This document shows, piece after piece, positions 6,689 through 14,130 of a stretch of DNA of 18,482 nt. Position 1 is the first letter of the stretch, and the number at the start of each line of letters is the position of its first letter. The stretch is from Leptolinea sp964424035 (lineage in GTDB: Bacteria > Chloroflexota > Anaerolineae > Anaerolineales > Anaerolineaceae), in NCBI GenBank assembly GCA_964424035.1, contig CAYRHB010000077.1, positions 1 through 18,482 of the forward strand, in the 5' to 3' direction. A program made the position numbers and the translations under genes. The notes beneath the pieces were generated by a model. It did not search any database. It was not told where the DNA came from and saw only the letters and a list, made by a program, of their open reading frames with translations.

Positions 6689-7695
6689 AGCGAATTGGGA
6701 AATATATAAACCAAAACGAATGGTATTTAATCGGGATCATCCTCATCTATTCCATTGTTGTTACTACTCAAAATAGCGGTTTCTTTACTCTTGAGAACTT
6801 CCTGGATGTTCTGCGGGGAAGTTCCGGAATGATCATTCTGGCTATGGGTATTCTGGTTGTGCTGCTTTCGGGCGGTATTGACCTCTCTTTCACGGCGATT
6901 GCCATGTTTGGTGGTTATTCAGCAGCGAGATTGATGATTGCCAGTGGTATTGACAACCTCGCGTTTGCTTTTGTTGTATCCGCTTTTATTGGTATCACCC
7001 TGGGTGCGGTCAATGCGCTGGTGATCCATTACTTCAACCTGCCGACAATGATCGCCACCCTTGGTACATCCAGTCTGTTTTCCGGCATAATGACAACATT
7101 CATTGGAACAAAAACAATTACGGTTGGAATGATGCCAGATTCCCTGACAGCCTTCGGCGGATTCAGACTGGTTGAAATGGTGGGAGAAACCGGGAATACA
7201 TACGGCCTATCCGTTTTCATTGTTCCTGTCGTCATCATTGTGGTTGTAACCTGGTTCATTCTATATAAAACAATGCTCGGACGTGCCATTGTTGCACTTG
7301 GGAATTCCGTGGAAGCGGCAAAACGTTCCGGTTTCAATATTTTCCAGATTCGCCTGTTTGTTTATTCCTATGTGGGTTTACTGGCAGGGATTATGGGAAT
7401 CATTTTTGTCGCTGAAGTCAATTCTGTATATGCAGTTGCACTTTACGGAACCGAATTGACATACATTGCAGCAGTTGTTATTGGCGGCGCCAAGTTGACC
7501 GGAGGTGAAGGGAAAATCCTTGGAACCCTTTTGGGTGTGATTATCGTGCGATTGTTGAATTCCACCCTGGTTTTCCTGGGTATAACGTCCTCCTGGAATG
7601 GTTTCTTTACTGGCGCGGTTCTGCTTTTGAGTGTCGGGTTGACTTCTTATACGTCGCGCCTGCGCAGCCGCCGAAACCTAACCTTCACGGATTAA
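6685..7695 (+). CDS. Sugar ABC transporter permease 1 (BPD_transp_2 / RbsC-like)
   Basis: 336-residue integral membrane permease of the ribose/AI-2/rhamnose class, with about 8-10 hydrophobic helices and the family segment VVLLSGGIDLSFTAIAMFG (about residues 58-76), equivalent to the SGGIDLSVG-type motif of RbsC and LsrC. The later GGAKLTGGEGKILGTLLG stretch is the usual conserved loop contacting the ATPase. ATG overlaps the ATPase stop (ATGA), indicating translational coupling. It pairs with the next gene as a heterodimeric channel. Confidence 0.95.
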   Translation: MKRIGKYINQNEWYLIGIILIYSIVVTTQNSGFFTLENFLDVLRGSSGMIILAMGILVVLLSGGIDLSFTAIAMFGGYSAARLMIASGIDNLAFAFVVSAFIGITLGAVNALVIHYFNLPTMIATLGTSSLFSGIMTTFIGTKTITVGMMPDSLTAFGGFRLVEMVGETGNTYGLSVFIVPVVIIVVVTWFILYKTMLGRAIVALGNSVEAAKRSGFNIFQIRLFVYSYVGLLAGIMGIIFVAEVNSVYAVALYGTELTYIAAVVIGGAKLTGGEGKILGTLLGVIIVRLLNSTLVFLGITSSWNGFFTGAVLLLSVGLTSYTSRLRSRRNLTFTD

Positions 7696-7704
7696 GAGGG
7701 AATA

Positions 7705-8745
7705 ATGAAATCAAAAATTGTGAATTTATTCCGGAAAGATTCAACACTGGCCGTCTTATTGGGATTATTTGTTATTCTTCTGGTCTTGTTTGGTGTTCTG
7801 ACAAAAGGAAAATTCTTCTCTTTTGACAACCTGCAATCAATGGGGTATCAAATCCCGGAATTTGCGTTCCTGGCTCTGGCAATGTCTATAGCCATGATAA
7901 CCGGTGGGATTGACCTTTCCGTTGTTGCCAATGCCAATCTCGCAGGGATTTTAGCCGGATATGTGTTGACCGGTGCAGTATTTGGGCCTGATGCCGGCAT
8001 TAATGAATTTGTACTGGTGACCATTGCCATTATCGTTGCGCTTTTATCTGCAACGATCGGCGGACTTTTTAATGGTGTTTTGATCAGTAAATTATCGGTT
8101 CCACCCATTCTGGCAACATTGGGAACAATGATCTTTTACAACGGGATCAGTACAGCCATTACAGAAGGAAAGGGGGTTGTGGGATTTCCTGACCTTTATC
8201 TTTCGCTGGGCGTATCTGCACCTTTAGGTATTCCACTGGTCTTCTACATTTTTGCCGTGGCATTCGCCATTGTCGCGTTCGTAATGATAAGAACTCCATT
8301 TGGACAGAGTGTGTACCTGTATGGTGAGAATCGTATAGCTTCTTTGTTCTCTGGAATTAAGAATGAAAGACTGATCATTAAAACATATGCACTTGCCGGA
8401 TTTCTGGCTGGTATTGCGGCCATCATTATGACATCGCGTGTGAATTCGGCAAAATATAACTATGGGGATTCATACCTGCTACAGGCAATCCTGGTGGCTG
8501 TTCTTGGTGGAATAAATCCCAATGGTGGCCGTGGTCGTGTGACCAATGTGATTATCGGTATCCTCATTCTTCAAATGCTTCAAAGCGCATTCACGCTTTT
8601 CGCTTTTTCACCGTATGCCCGAAGGATGATCTTTGGTTTCTTACTGCTCTTGATCATGGTTGTCAATTATTTCCTTGATAAATACCAATCCCGGTCAAAA
8701 TTCAGCATAAAGAACAAACTTCCTCAAATGGAGGAGGCAAAATGA
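7705..8745 (+). CDS. Sugar ABC transporter permease 2 (BPD_transp_2 / RbsC-like)
   Basis: 346-residue second permease of the importer, a paralogue of the first, with many hydrophobic helices, the motif MITGGIDLSVVANANLAG (about residues 64-81) and the conserved loop LGGINPNGGRGRV. AGAGGGAA stands just before the ATG, nine bases after the first permease ends. The C-terminal tail (KYQSRSKFSIKNK) is basic and probably cytoplasmic. Its end overlaps the isomerase start by four bases (ATGA), so the isomerase is coupled to the transporter. Confidence 0.95.
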   Translation: MKSKIVNLFRKDSTLAVLLGLFVILLVLFGVLTKGKFFSFDNLQSMGYQIPEFAFLALAMSIAMITGGIDLSVVANANLAGILAGYVLTGAVFGPDAGINEFVLVTIAIIVALLSATIGGLFNGVLISKLSVPPILATLGTMIFYNGISTAITEGKGVVGFPDLYLSLGVSAPLGIPLVFYIFAVAFAIVAFVMIRTPFGQSVYLYGENRIASLFSGIKNERLIIKTYALAGFLAGIAAIIMTSRVNSAKYNYGDSYLLQAILVAVLGGINPNGGRGRVTNVIIGILILQMLQSAFTLFAFSPYARRMIFGFLLLLIMVVNYFLDKYQSRSKFSIKNKLPQMEEAK

Positions 8746-9299
8746 AATATCAATCTTTATATGAATCAATCATCAAAGAACACCAACTGGTATATCAAAA
8801 AGTCGACCTGGACCAGGTAAGGGCTTTCATGGATCTGGTCATCAGTGCGAAACGGGTGTTTCTGATGGGTGTGGGACGCGAGGGATTGGCAACCCGGGGT
8901 TTTGCCATGCGCCTGATGCACCTGGGCAAGGAAACTCACTGGGTGTGGGATGATACCACTCCGGGCCTGGAGCCGGGTGATCTATTTATCTTTACCTCCG
9001 GTTCCGGGGAAATCGGCCACATTCATTATGTAGCGGAACAGGCGAAATTATCTGGAGTCAAGATCGCCGTTGTGACTGGCAGCCGAAAAGGAAAAACAAC
9101 ATCTCTGGCTGATACTGTTTTATGGTTGCCAGCACATGTTTATAAAGGATCAGATGATGTCATTCCTTCCCAACAACCGATGGGCAATCTGTTTGAACAA
9201 ACCTTGTTCGTTCTGTTTGACATAATAACCATGATGCTAATGGAGGAGCTAAATGTGTCGGAAGCGGAGATGAAACCCCGTCACCGTAATGTTGAATGA
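8742..9299 (+). CDS. SIS-domain sugar-phosphate isomerase, 6-phospho-3-hexuloisomerase-like
   Basis: 185 residues, the normal length of 6-phospho-3-hexuloisomerase (PHI, HxlB), which turns D-arabino-3-hexulose 6-phosphate into fructose 6-phosphate. SIS features: VFLMGVGREGLATRGFAMRL (39-58), phosphate loop FTSGSGE (84-90) and a C-terminal FEQ helix with Glu152, the position of the general base in characterised PHIs; the end MKPRHRNVE matches the RHANLE-type tail of the family. GGAGGAGG is just upstream of the ATG, which overlaps the permease stop. The usual partner, hexulose-6-phosphate synthase, is not in this window, so it may act on another ketose phosphate made from the imported sugar. 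Last gene of the operon. Confidence 0.88.
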   Translation: MKYQSLYESIIKEHQLVYQKVDLDQVRAFMDLVISAKRVFLMGVGREGLATRGFAMRLMHLGKETHWVWDDTTPGLEPGDLFIFTSGSGEIGHIHYVAEQAKLSGVKIAVVTGSRKGKTTSLADTVLWLPAHVYKGSDDVIPSQQPMGNLFEQTLFVLFDIITMMLMEELNVSEAEMKPRHRNVE

Positions 9300-9370
9300 T
9301 TGAGTGACTAATTTCGAAATCTCCTTTCCCTTTTATTGGTGGAAATACATTATTGGTAGGTAGTATGAAT

Positions 9371-9402
9371 GAGGCTGTCCCGAATGTTTTCGGGACAGCC
9401 TC
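9371..9402. terminator. Perfect 14-bp hairpin ending the sugar operon
   Basis: GAGGCTGTCCCGAA and its exact complement flank a 4-base TGTT loop, 71 bases past the isomerase stop. There is no T-run afterwards (GCAATATG), so it may be a Rho-dependent or non-canonical terminator, or an mRNA-stabilising 3' end. Confidence 0.65.
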
Positions 9403-9646
9403 GCAATATGCTTGGAAAGTTGGTAATGATATTTTATTATTCAAACATGCATATTGTGGATTAATAGATGTTTGGAACTCTAAAGAAAATCCTCTTGCGA
9501 GTTTGTTTTTTAACTCGGGTGGACATTGAGTAGATTCTAGAAGTGACCCACAATAATGTTGTAATTGAGATGTCGGAAATACAAATTCTCTTACCCTTTA
9601 ACCACACCAGGTTAAAGAGCAAAGAAATTTAAACCGAATCCGGGTA

Positions 9647-9676
9647 TTGACATCCAGCTTATAGTAGATATAGTAT
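9647..9676 (+). promoter_or_regulatory. Promoter of the small lipoprotein gene
   Basis: A perfect TTGACA (9647-9652) is followed by TATAGT (16-base spacer) or TAGTAT (18-base spacer). The leader to the ATG is about 35-40 bases. An inverted repeat at 9596-9617 lies about 30 bases upstream. Confidence 0.7.
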
Positions 9677-9717
9677 ATCTGTAATATCACATTTTGATGA
9701 TTTGAGGAGTGAGGCAG

Positions 9718-10116
9718 ATGAACAAAAGGAACTGGATGATTTTACCTGGCCTGATCGTGCTGGCATTATCCGCTCTGGCATGTGAATTCAGTGCAAGTAC
9801 GGCAAAGATCAAAGATGCCTACCTCGTTGCCGATGAGACATCCGGACAAAAAACATCTGTTTATGCACAGGACCAACCTTTCCTGTGTATTGTTGAACTG
9901 GCGAACGCCCCCGATTCAACAAAGGTCAAGGCAGTCTGGTATATCATCCATGAAGATGGTACAGAAGAACAGTTTGTGGAAAAGGAACTGGAAACCGGCG
10001 ACAGTCCCATCACTTTCTCGGCTACCAATAATGGGTTTTGGCCGGTGAGCAAGTATAAGGTGATGTTGTACTTGAATGATGAATTGGATAGAGAGTTGGA
10101 ATTCTCCGTGGAATGA
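9718..10116 (+). CDS. Small predicted lipoprotein of unknown function
   Basis: 132 residues. The N-terminus has a short basic start, a hydrophobic stretch and a cysteine (LALSALACEFSAS), which looks like a lipoprotein signal, though the lipobox is not ideal (AlaLeuAla before Cys). The mature part of about 110 residues is rich in alternating hydrophobic residues (VKAVWYIIHEDG, YKVMLYLNDELDRELEFSVE) and is probably a single beta-sandwich, Ig-like domain. I start at ATG 9718, with GAGGAG 8 bases upstream; an in-frame GTG at 9709 sits inside that ribosome site and is less likely. It is a single gene with its own promoter and terminator. I do not recognise a named family. Confidence 0.8.
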   Translation: MNKRNWMILPGLIVLALSALACEFSASTAKIKDAYLVADETSGQKTSVYAQDQPFLCIVELANAPDSTKVKAVWYIIHEDGTEEQFVEKELETGDSPITFSATNNGFWPVSKYKVMLYLNDELDRELEFSVE

Positions 10117-10133
10117 GTTTTATTAAGAAAAAT

Positions 10134-10165
10134 AGGCTGGATTTGTCATAATTCCAGCCTTTTTT
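10134..10165. terminator. Bidirectional intrinsic terminator between convergent genes
   Basis: An 8-bp stem AGGCTGGA/TCCAGCCT with an 11-base loop is followed by a T-run (TTTTTT) on the plus strand; the A-rich left flank (AAGAAAAAT) gives a T-run on the minus strand. It serves both the lipoprotein gene and the opposing rubrerythrin-like gene. Confidence 0.85.
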
Positions 10166-10185
10166 GATTTCAAAAAAAGAAAACG

Positions 10186-10680
10186 CTACAATCGAAGCGA
10201 AGTGAGTTTGCTCTCTACTCGCCGGCTCAAAACCTGGGCTAGATGATCCTTTTCTTCCTTGAGAACGATGCGAAAGTCATCGGGTTGCAGATTCGGGAAA
10301 AGAGTGATCAACTCTTCCACGAACATTACCGAATCCCGTTCGGCGCGTTCCGCCAGGTCAAAGAATTCATCTTTCTCGGTCAATTTCGCGGCTTTAGCCA
10401 GCATTTCGTCCGCGTTTTTCAGCATATTGTTCTCGATTAACAAATTGAGGTATTTTTCTTCTTCATCACTTACCTCAACAGACAGACCTTTGTCGTTTGT
10501 GTGTTTATTAAGTAGAGCCGTGTAAATGTCGTAATGGCGGTCTTCATCTTTAGCCAGTTTTTCAAAGAACTGTCCACCGAGTTTTGCGTTCCCCGCGAAT
10601 TGACGGTATAACGCTGCGACTGCTTTTTCATTGGCAGCCATCATTTTAAAAAACTCCATTCCATTGTACTGTTTGCCCAT
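10186..10680 (-). CDS. Rubrerythrin-like ferritin-family diiron protein
   Basis: 164-residue four-helix ferritin-like protein without the C-terminal rubredoxin domain of classical rubrerythrin. Metal ligands for a diiron site can be seen: Glu18 in the first helix (ANEKAVAALY), Glu46 and His49 (EDRH), Glu111 or Glu114 (AERAERD) and Glu143 and His146 (EKDH). Such proteins reduce hydrogen peroxide or handle iron in the cytoplasm and are typical of anaerobes. I prefer the ATG at 10678-10680 (GGGAG 5 bases upstream) to the in-frame ATG at 10690-10692, which has no ribosome site. A near-consensus promoter lies upstream and a shared terminator downstream, so it is a single-gene unit. The electron donor is not encoded nearby. 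Confidence 0.85.
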   Translation of the reverse strand: MGKQYNGMEFFKMMAANEKAVAALYRQFAGNAKLGGQFFEKLAKDEDRHYDIYTALLNKHTNDKGLSVEVSDEEEKYLNLLIENNMLKNADEMLAKAAKLTEKDEFFDLAERAERDSVMFVEELITLFPNLQPDDFRIVLKEEKDHLAQVLSRRVESKLTSLRL

Positions 10681-10745
10681 ATTTTCTCCCATTTAATCAA
10701 ACAGAATATGATCCCCGGTTTCCGGGTTTTTACAGGCACTTATTT

Positions 10746-10774
10746 AGTATAGTATTCAGAAAAATGTTCGTCAA
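10746..10774 (-). promoter_or_regulatory. Promoter of the rubrerythrin-like gene
   Basis: On the minus strand, TTGACG (10769-10774), a 17-base spacer and TATACT (10746-10751). The leader contains a small CCCGG-AAA-CCGGG inverted repeat near 10713-10726. Confidence 0.75.
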
Positions 10775-10821
10775 CACTGTGTAAAAGGACAGAGTGATGA
10801 TAGAGTAGAATCACATCACGT

Positions 10822-11442
10822 ATGACTATCGGACAAATACTTAGCAACATGTTCTTTATAATACTGGGAACCGGTGTTTACGGCTTGGTTCATTCCCTTC
10901 TGGCAACCCGGCAGGCTAAACAATTGGTCGAGTCCTTGTGGGACAGGGAAGGAATGCGCTGGTACCGTATGGTGTACAACGTTTTCGCGTTTATCACCCT
11001 GCTGCCGCTGCTTGCACTGGCGATCATTCTTCCGGACAGGCTCATCTATGCCTTGCCGTCACCCCTGGAGGGATTAGTGGTGATCATCCAGTTGTTGGGG
11101 GCCGGGGTGGCCTTTGTCGCGGCACGGCAGACCGGCCTGTGGTATCTGGCAGGTATATCCCAGTTACGGCAGGTGGATGATACCCCGCCGGAGAATTATC
11201 TGCAGACCGGCGGCTTATACCGCTTTGTGCGTCATCCAATCTACACCGGTGCGCTCATCTTCCTGTGGGCTGCGCCGCAGCTAACCTGGAATGGGTTGGC
11301 ACTCCGCCTGGGTTTTACCCTGTACTTTATTCTGGGTGGGATGGCGGAAGAAAAGCGACTGGTGGAGGAATTCGGTGATGAATACCGGGCATACCGGATG
11401 CGAACTCCCATGCTGATCCCGGGTCTCAAGAGACATTTGTAG
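10822..11442 (+). CDS. NnrU/isoprenylcysteine methyltransferase-like membrane protein
   Basis: 206 residues with about five to six hydrophobic segments. The C-terminal half carries the family signature of PEMT/ICMT-type membrane methyltransferases: GLYRFVRHPIYTGALIFLW (about 131-149), where the RHP histidine region binds S-adenosylmethionine, followed by EEKRLVEEFGDEYRAYR (about 176-192). The N-terminal GVYGLVHSLLATRQAK resembles NnrU-type proteins. It probably methylates a lipid or a small hydrophobic substrate in the membrane, but no substrate is known. There is no clear ribosome site before the ATG; a TAGAAT 10 bases upstream could be a -10 box giving a nearly leaderless mRNA, but its -35 is poor. 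The next gene starts 17 bases after it ends. Confidence 0.82.
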   Translation: MTIGQILSNMFFIILGTGVYGLVHSLLATRQAKQLVESLWDREGMRWYRMVYNVFAFITLLPLLALAIILPDRLIYALPSPLEGLVVIIQLLGAGVAFVAARQTGLWYLAGISQLRQVDDTPPENYLQTGGLYRFVRHPIYTGALIFLWAAPQLTWNGLALRLGFTLYFILGGMAEEKRLVEEFGDEYRAYRMRTPMLIPGLKRHL

Positions 11443-11459
11443 GAAGGCTGTCTGTACCC

Positions 11460-13754
11460 ATGCCGCTGCTCTGGATCTCCATCGCTTTCATCGCCGGTAC
11501 GGTACTAGCACTGAATATTCCGATTAACGGATTGCTTGCGGCCGTATCCTCAGGAGTGGTATTCGGATTTGCCATCCTTGAATCACGGATATGCGGTGGA
11601 TTTCCTATCTATAAGGCGGCACGCAAACGGATTCCTTTACCATTGCTTCTGCTTGCCGCAGCATTTCTCCTGGGAATGGTCCGGGGAGAAACTGGAAAGC
11701 CGGATTTTAATTCAGACCAGCTTGGATATTACAACGGCTCTCCGGATGTGATCATCCGGGGGATGGCTTCCCAACCCGCAGAAGAACATGATAAAAGCAC
11801 TATGCTGACCATCAAAGCCAGGGATGTAGCCATAGATGGATCCACTTTCATCCCTGTTTCCGGAGAAGCCATGGTCCTATTACCGGCCGGTTCGCCCTAT
11901 GAATACGGTGACCGCCTGGCTGTGATGGGCGATCTTGAAATCCCACCGGAACGGGATGATTTTTCATACAAGCAGTACCTGGAGAACCGGGGAGTGTTTT
12001 CCTATCTCTCTTATCCGCGGGTGGTGCAATTAAAAGGAAAAACAGGCAGTCCGTTGATGTCGGTTATTTACCGGTTGCGGGACCGTATCGCGGAAACTGT
12101 GGAAGATATCATTCCGCAGCCCGAAGCCGGATTTCTCGCCGGGATGCTGGTCGGGCGTGATGAGACCATCCCTGATGACATTCAGAAGGCATTCAAATCA
12201 ACAGGGACTTCCCACCTGGTGGCTATTTCAGGGTTCAATATCACCCTGTTGAGCGGATTGATCCTCGCGTTGACCAACCGGTTATTCCCTCGCATGTGGT
12301 CCGTTGGCGCGGCGGTGATTCTATTGACAGGCTATACATTGATGGCGGGAGCCAGTCCGTCGGTTGTCCGGGCGGCGATTATGGGCGGTCTGGCCATTGT
12401 CGGGCGGTCCATCGGCCGTACGCGAACAGCGGTGAACAGCCTGGGACTGGCTTCTGTACTGATGATTGTGATCAATCCGCTTATCTTACGCGATATCGGA
12501 TTCCAACTTTCAGTGGCCGCCACAGCCGGCATTTTGTTGATCGGCGGTCCTTTGAATGACCGTTTTCTCGCACAAACTTCCGGACCTGACAGACCGGTGG
12601 AGATCAACCGGTTGCTGGCAGGATTGGGAGAATCTGTGTTGGTCACACTGGCGGCGCAAATCGCAACCCTCCCGTTCCTGCTGTACCATTTTGAGCAATA
12701 CCCGTTGATCGGATTGCTGGTAAATCCCTTTGTGCTTCCAGCCCAACCCCCAGCTATGATGCTGGGAATGGCCGCGGCAGTTGCCGGCATGATCTACCTT
12801 CCTCTTGGCCGGATCATTGGATTGGGAGCCTGGTTGTTGCTGGCCTATACCACCCGGATGGTGGATCTGTTTTCGCGGGTGGCGGATTTGGGTCTGATTA
12901 ACCTGCACCTTGATTGGTGGCAGGCGGGTTTGCTGGGTGCCGGATTACTGTTGGCCTATTTTTTACGAAAGAAGTGGGCTAATAATTTCCGCAGGTATAC
13001 CCTACCCATAGCCTTTCTGGTATTGGGAAGTATTCTTGGTGTGGTAGTCAATTTGTACCTGCTCAGTTCGGATGGAAATTTACATATTGATGTCTTCCGG
13101 CAGGGGAATGACCTGTCAACCTTCATTACCACCCCCGGTGGACAACATCTGCTCATCACCAACCGGCCGGGAGACAAGGACCTGATTGCCTTTGCTGACC
13201 GGCGGCTGCCGGTTTCCGGCAAACGATTGGATGCCCTCATCCTACCAAATCCATCTGCCACCACGGTAAATGGATTATCCTCTACAGTCGGGCGTTTCAA
13301 TCCAAAATTAGTACTGATGAACTCAAAGGCTGGTGGAAAAAGGGTTCAATCCAACCTGGATAATGAGCTGACAGATTACCGTGAAGCAAGTCAGCTTCTG
13401 GTACCGGGGAGGCAATATGACCTGGGACGCGGTGCGATTCTGGAAACCGGCCTCGTTGATGAGGAAGGGACATCCCTGGTTTTTATCTGGGGAAATACCC
13501 GTTATGCCATTCAGTACGGCACTCCGGCAGTGACTGATCTTGATTCTATTGAAGATGAAACCTTTAATGTAGTCGTTCTGGATCATACAGGTGATCTGAC
13601 CGGCAACTCGAATACCAATGCGTTATTATCGGCTGAACCCGTATCAACACAAGAGGAGAACCGGTTCAATGTGCCGGACGGCGGGTGGTTGGAGGTATTC
13701 TCGGACGGAGAGAACACATCCATTTTGGAGAAAGCCGATGACCATTCTGGATAG
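11460..13754 (+). CDS. comEC: ComEC/Rec2-family DNA-uptake channel protein with degenerate C-terminal domain
   Basis: 764-residue polytopic membrane protein. Residues 1-80 are hydrophobic helices, about 85-195 the DUF4131/OB-like domain, about 225-500 the Competence domain with its hallmark GTSHLVAISGFNITLLSGL (249-267) and many helices. In natural transformation ComEC moves single-stranded DNA across the inner membrane. Residues 541-764 sit where the family has a metallo-beta-lactamase-fold domain, but the landmarks are gone: the DVGQGDA-type start reads DVFRQGNDLS, and the THxHxDH metal motif reads LPNPSATTVNGL (595-606). The fold may remain, but a metal-dependent nuclease is unlikely. AGGAAGG lies 12 bases before the ATG, inside the end of the previous gene. 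Its 3' end overlaps the next gene by 17 bases. No other competence genes are in view. Confidence 0.92.
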   Translation: MPLLWISIAFIAGTVLALNIPINGLLAAVSSGVVFGFAILESRICGGFPIYKAARKRIPLPLLLLAAAFLLGMVRGETGKPDFNSDQLGYYNGSPDVIIRGMASQPAEEHDKSTMLTIKARDVAIDGSTFIPVSGEAMVLLPAGSPYEYGDRLAVMGDLEIPPERDDFSYKQYLENRGVFSYLSYPRVVQLKGKTGSPLMSVIYRLRDRIAETVEDIIPQPEAGFLAGMLVGRDETIPDDIQKAFKSTGTSHLVAISGFNITLLSGLILALTNRLFPRMWSVGAAVILLTGYTLMAGASPSVVRAAIMGGLAIVGRSIGRTRTAVNSLGLASVLMIVINPLILRDIGFQLSVAATAGILLIGGPLNDRFLAQTSGPDRPVEINRLLAGLGESVLVTLAAQIATLPFLLYHFEQYPLIGLLVNPFVLPAQPPAMMLGMAAAVAGMIYLPLGRIIGLGAWLLLAYTTRMVDLFSRVADLGLINLHLDWWQAGLLGAGLLLAYFLRKKWANNFRRYTLPIAFLVLGSILGVVVNLYLLSSDGNLHIDVFRQGNDLSTFITTPGGQHLLITNRPGDKDLIAFADRRLPVSGKRLDALILPNPSATTVNGLSSTVGRFNPKLVLMNSKAGGKRVQSNLDNELTDYREASQLLVPGRQYDLGRGAILETGLVDEEGTSLVFIWGNTRYAIQYGTPAVTDLDSIEDETFNVVVLDHTGDLTGNSNTNALLSAEPVSTQEENRFNVPDGGWLEVFSDGENTSILEKADDHSG

Positions 13755-14127
13755 GGTCAAAGAGACCGCCAGGAGACTCAAACGGGAGTTGGTTGTGCTG
13801 GGGGTGGTCTACCGTGATCCGCGCACGCCCTGGTATGCGAAGGCGGTTATTTTTCTTGTGATCGCCCATTCACTCAGTCCCATCGATATCATTCCCGACT
13901 TCATTCCGGTATTGGGCTATCTGGACGATCTGATCCTCATTCCGCTGGGGATCGCGCTGGCGGTTAAATTGGTACCACCGCAGATTTTTACTGAAGCCCG
14001 GCTGAAAGTGGACGAACAACCGGAAGAAACCGGGATCTCCGGCTGGTGGTTCGCCTTGTTGATCATCGTCCTCTGGGCCTGTATAATCTGGTGGTTGGTC
14101 CGGTTAATCTGGTTCAAAGGGGATTGA
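13738..14127 (+). CDS. DUF1232 (YkvA-like) membrane protein
   Basis: 129 residues. The DUF1232 core is unmistakable: YRDPRTPWYAKAVIFLVIAH (25-44) then SLSPIDIIPDFIPVLGYLDD (45-64). A second hydrophobic segment near the C-terminus (about 103-126) adds a further membrane helix with a tryptophan-rich end. Function of the family is not established. The ATG at 13738 is chosen because GGAG lies 7 bases upstream and the upstream extension overlaps the ComEC gene in another frame. It overlaps the ComEC 3' end by 17 bases, so the two are probably translationally coupled. Confidence 0.88.
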   Translation: MTILDRVKETARRLKRELVVLGVVYRDPRTPWYAKAVIFLVIAHSLSPIDIIPDFIPVLGYLDDLILIPLGIALAVKLVPPQIFTEARLKVDEQPEETGISGWWFALLIIVLWACIIWWLVRLIWFKGD

Positions 14128-14130
14128 TCC

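Larger units (their letters stand above)
9300..9717. other. Intergenic region after the sugar operon
   Basis: No gene seen. It contains the end-of-operon hairpin (9371-9402), a weak stem CGAGTT/AACTCG with a T-rich loop (9498-9517), an 8-bp inverted repeat CTTTAACC/GGTTAAAG (9596-9617) that could be an operator, and the promoter of the next gene. Confidence 0.6.

Noticed and set aside
9311..9320. Palindrome ATTTCGAAAT after the sugar operon
   Set aside because: Short, AT-rich and not linked to a promoter.
9160..9444. Minus-strand 94-residue frame over the isomerase end and hairpin
   Set aside because: It runs antisense to a well-supported gene and through the 14-bp hairpin; no ribosome site.
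9498..9517. CGAGTT/AACTCG stem with T-rich loop
   Set aside because: Only 6 bp and not near a gene end; probably chance.
12332..12908. Long minus-strand frames inside the ComEC gene
   Set aside because: Antisense shadows of a well-supported gene, with no homology.
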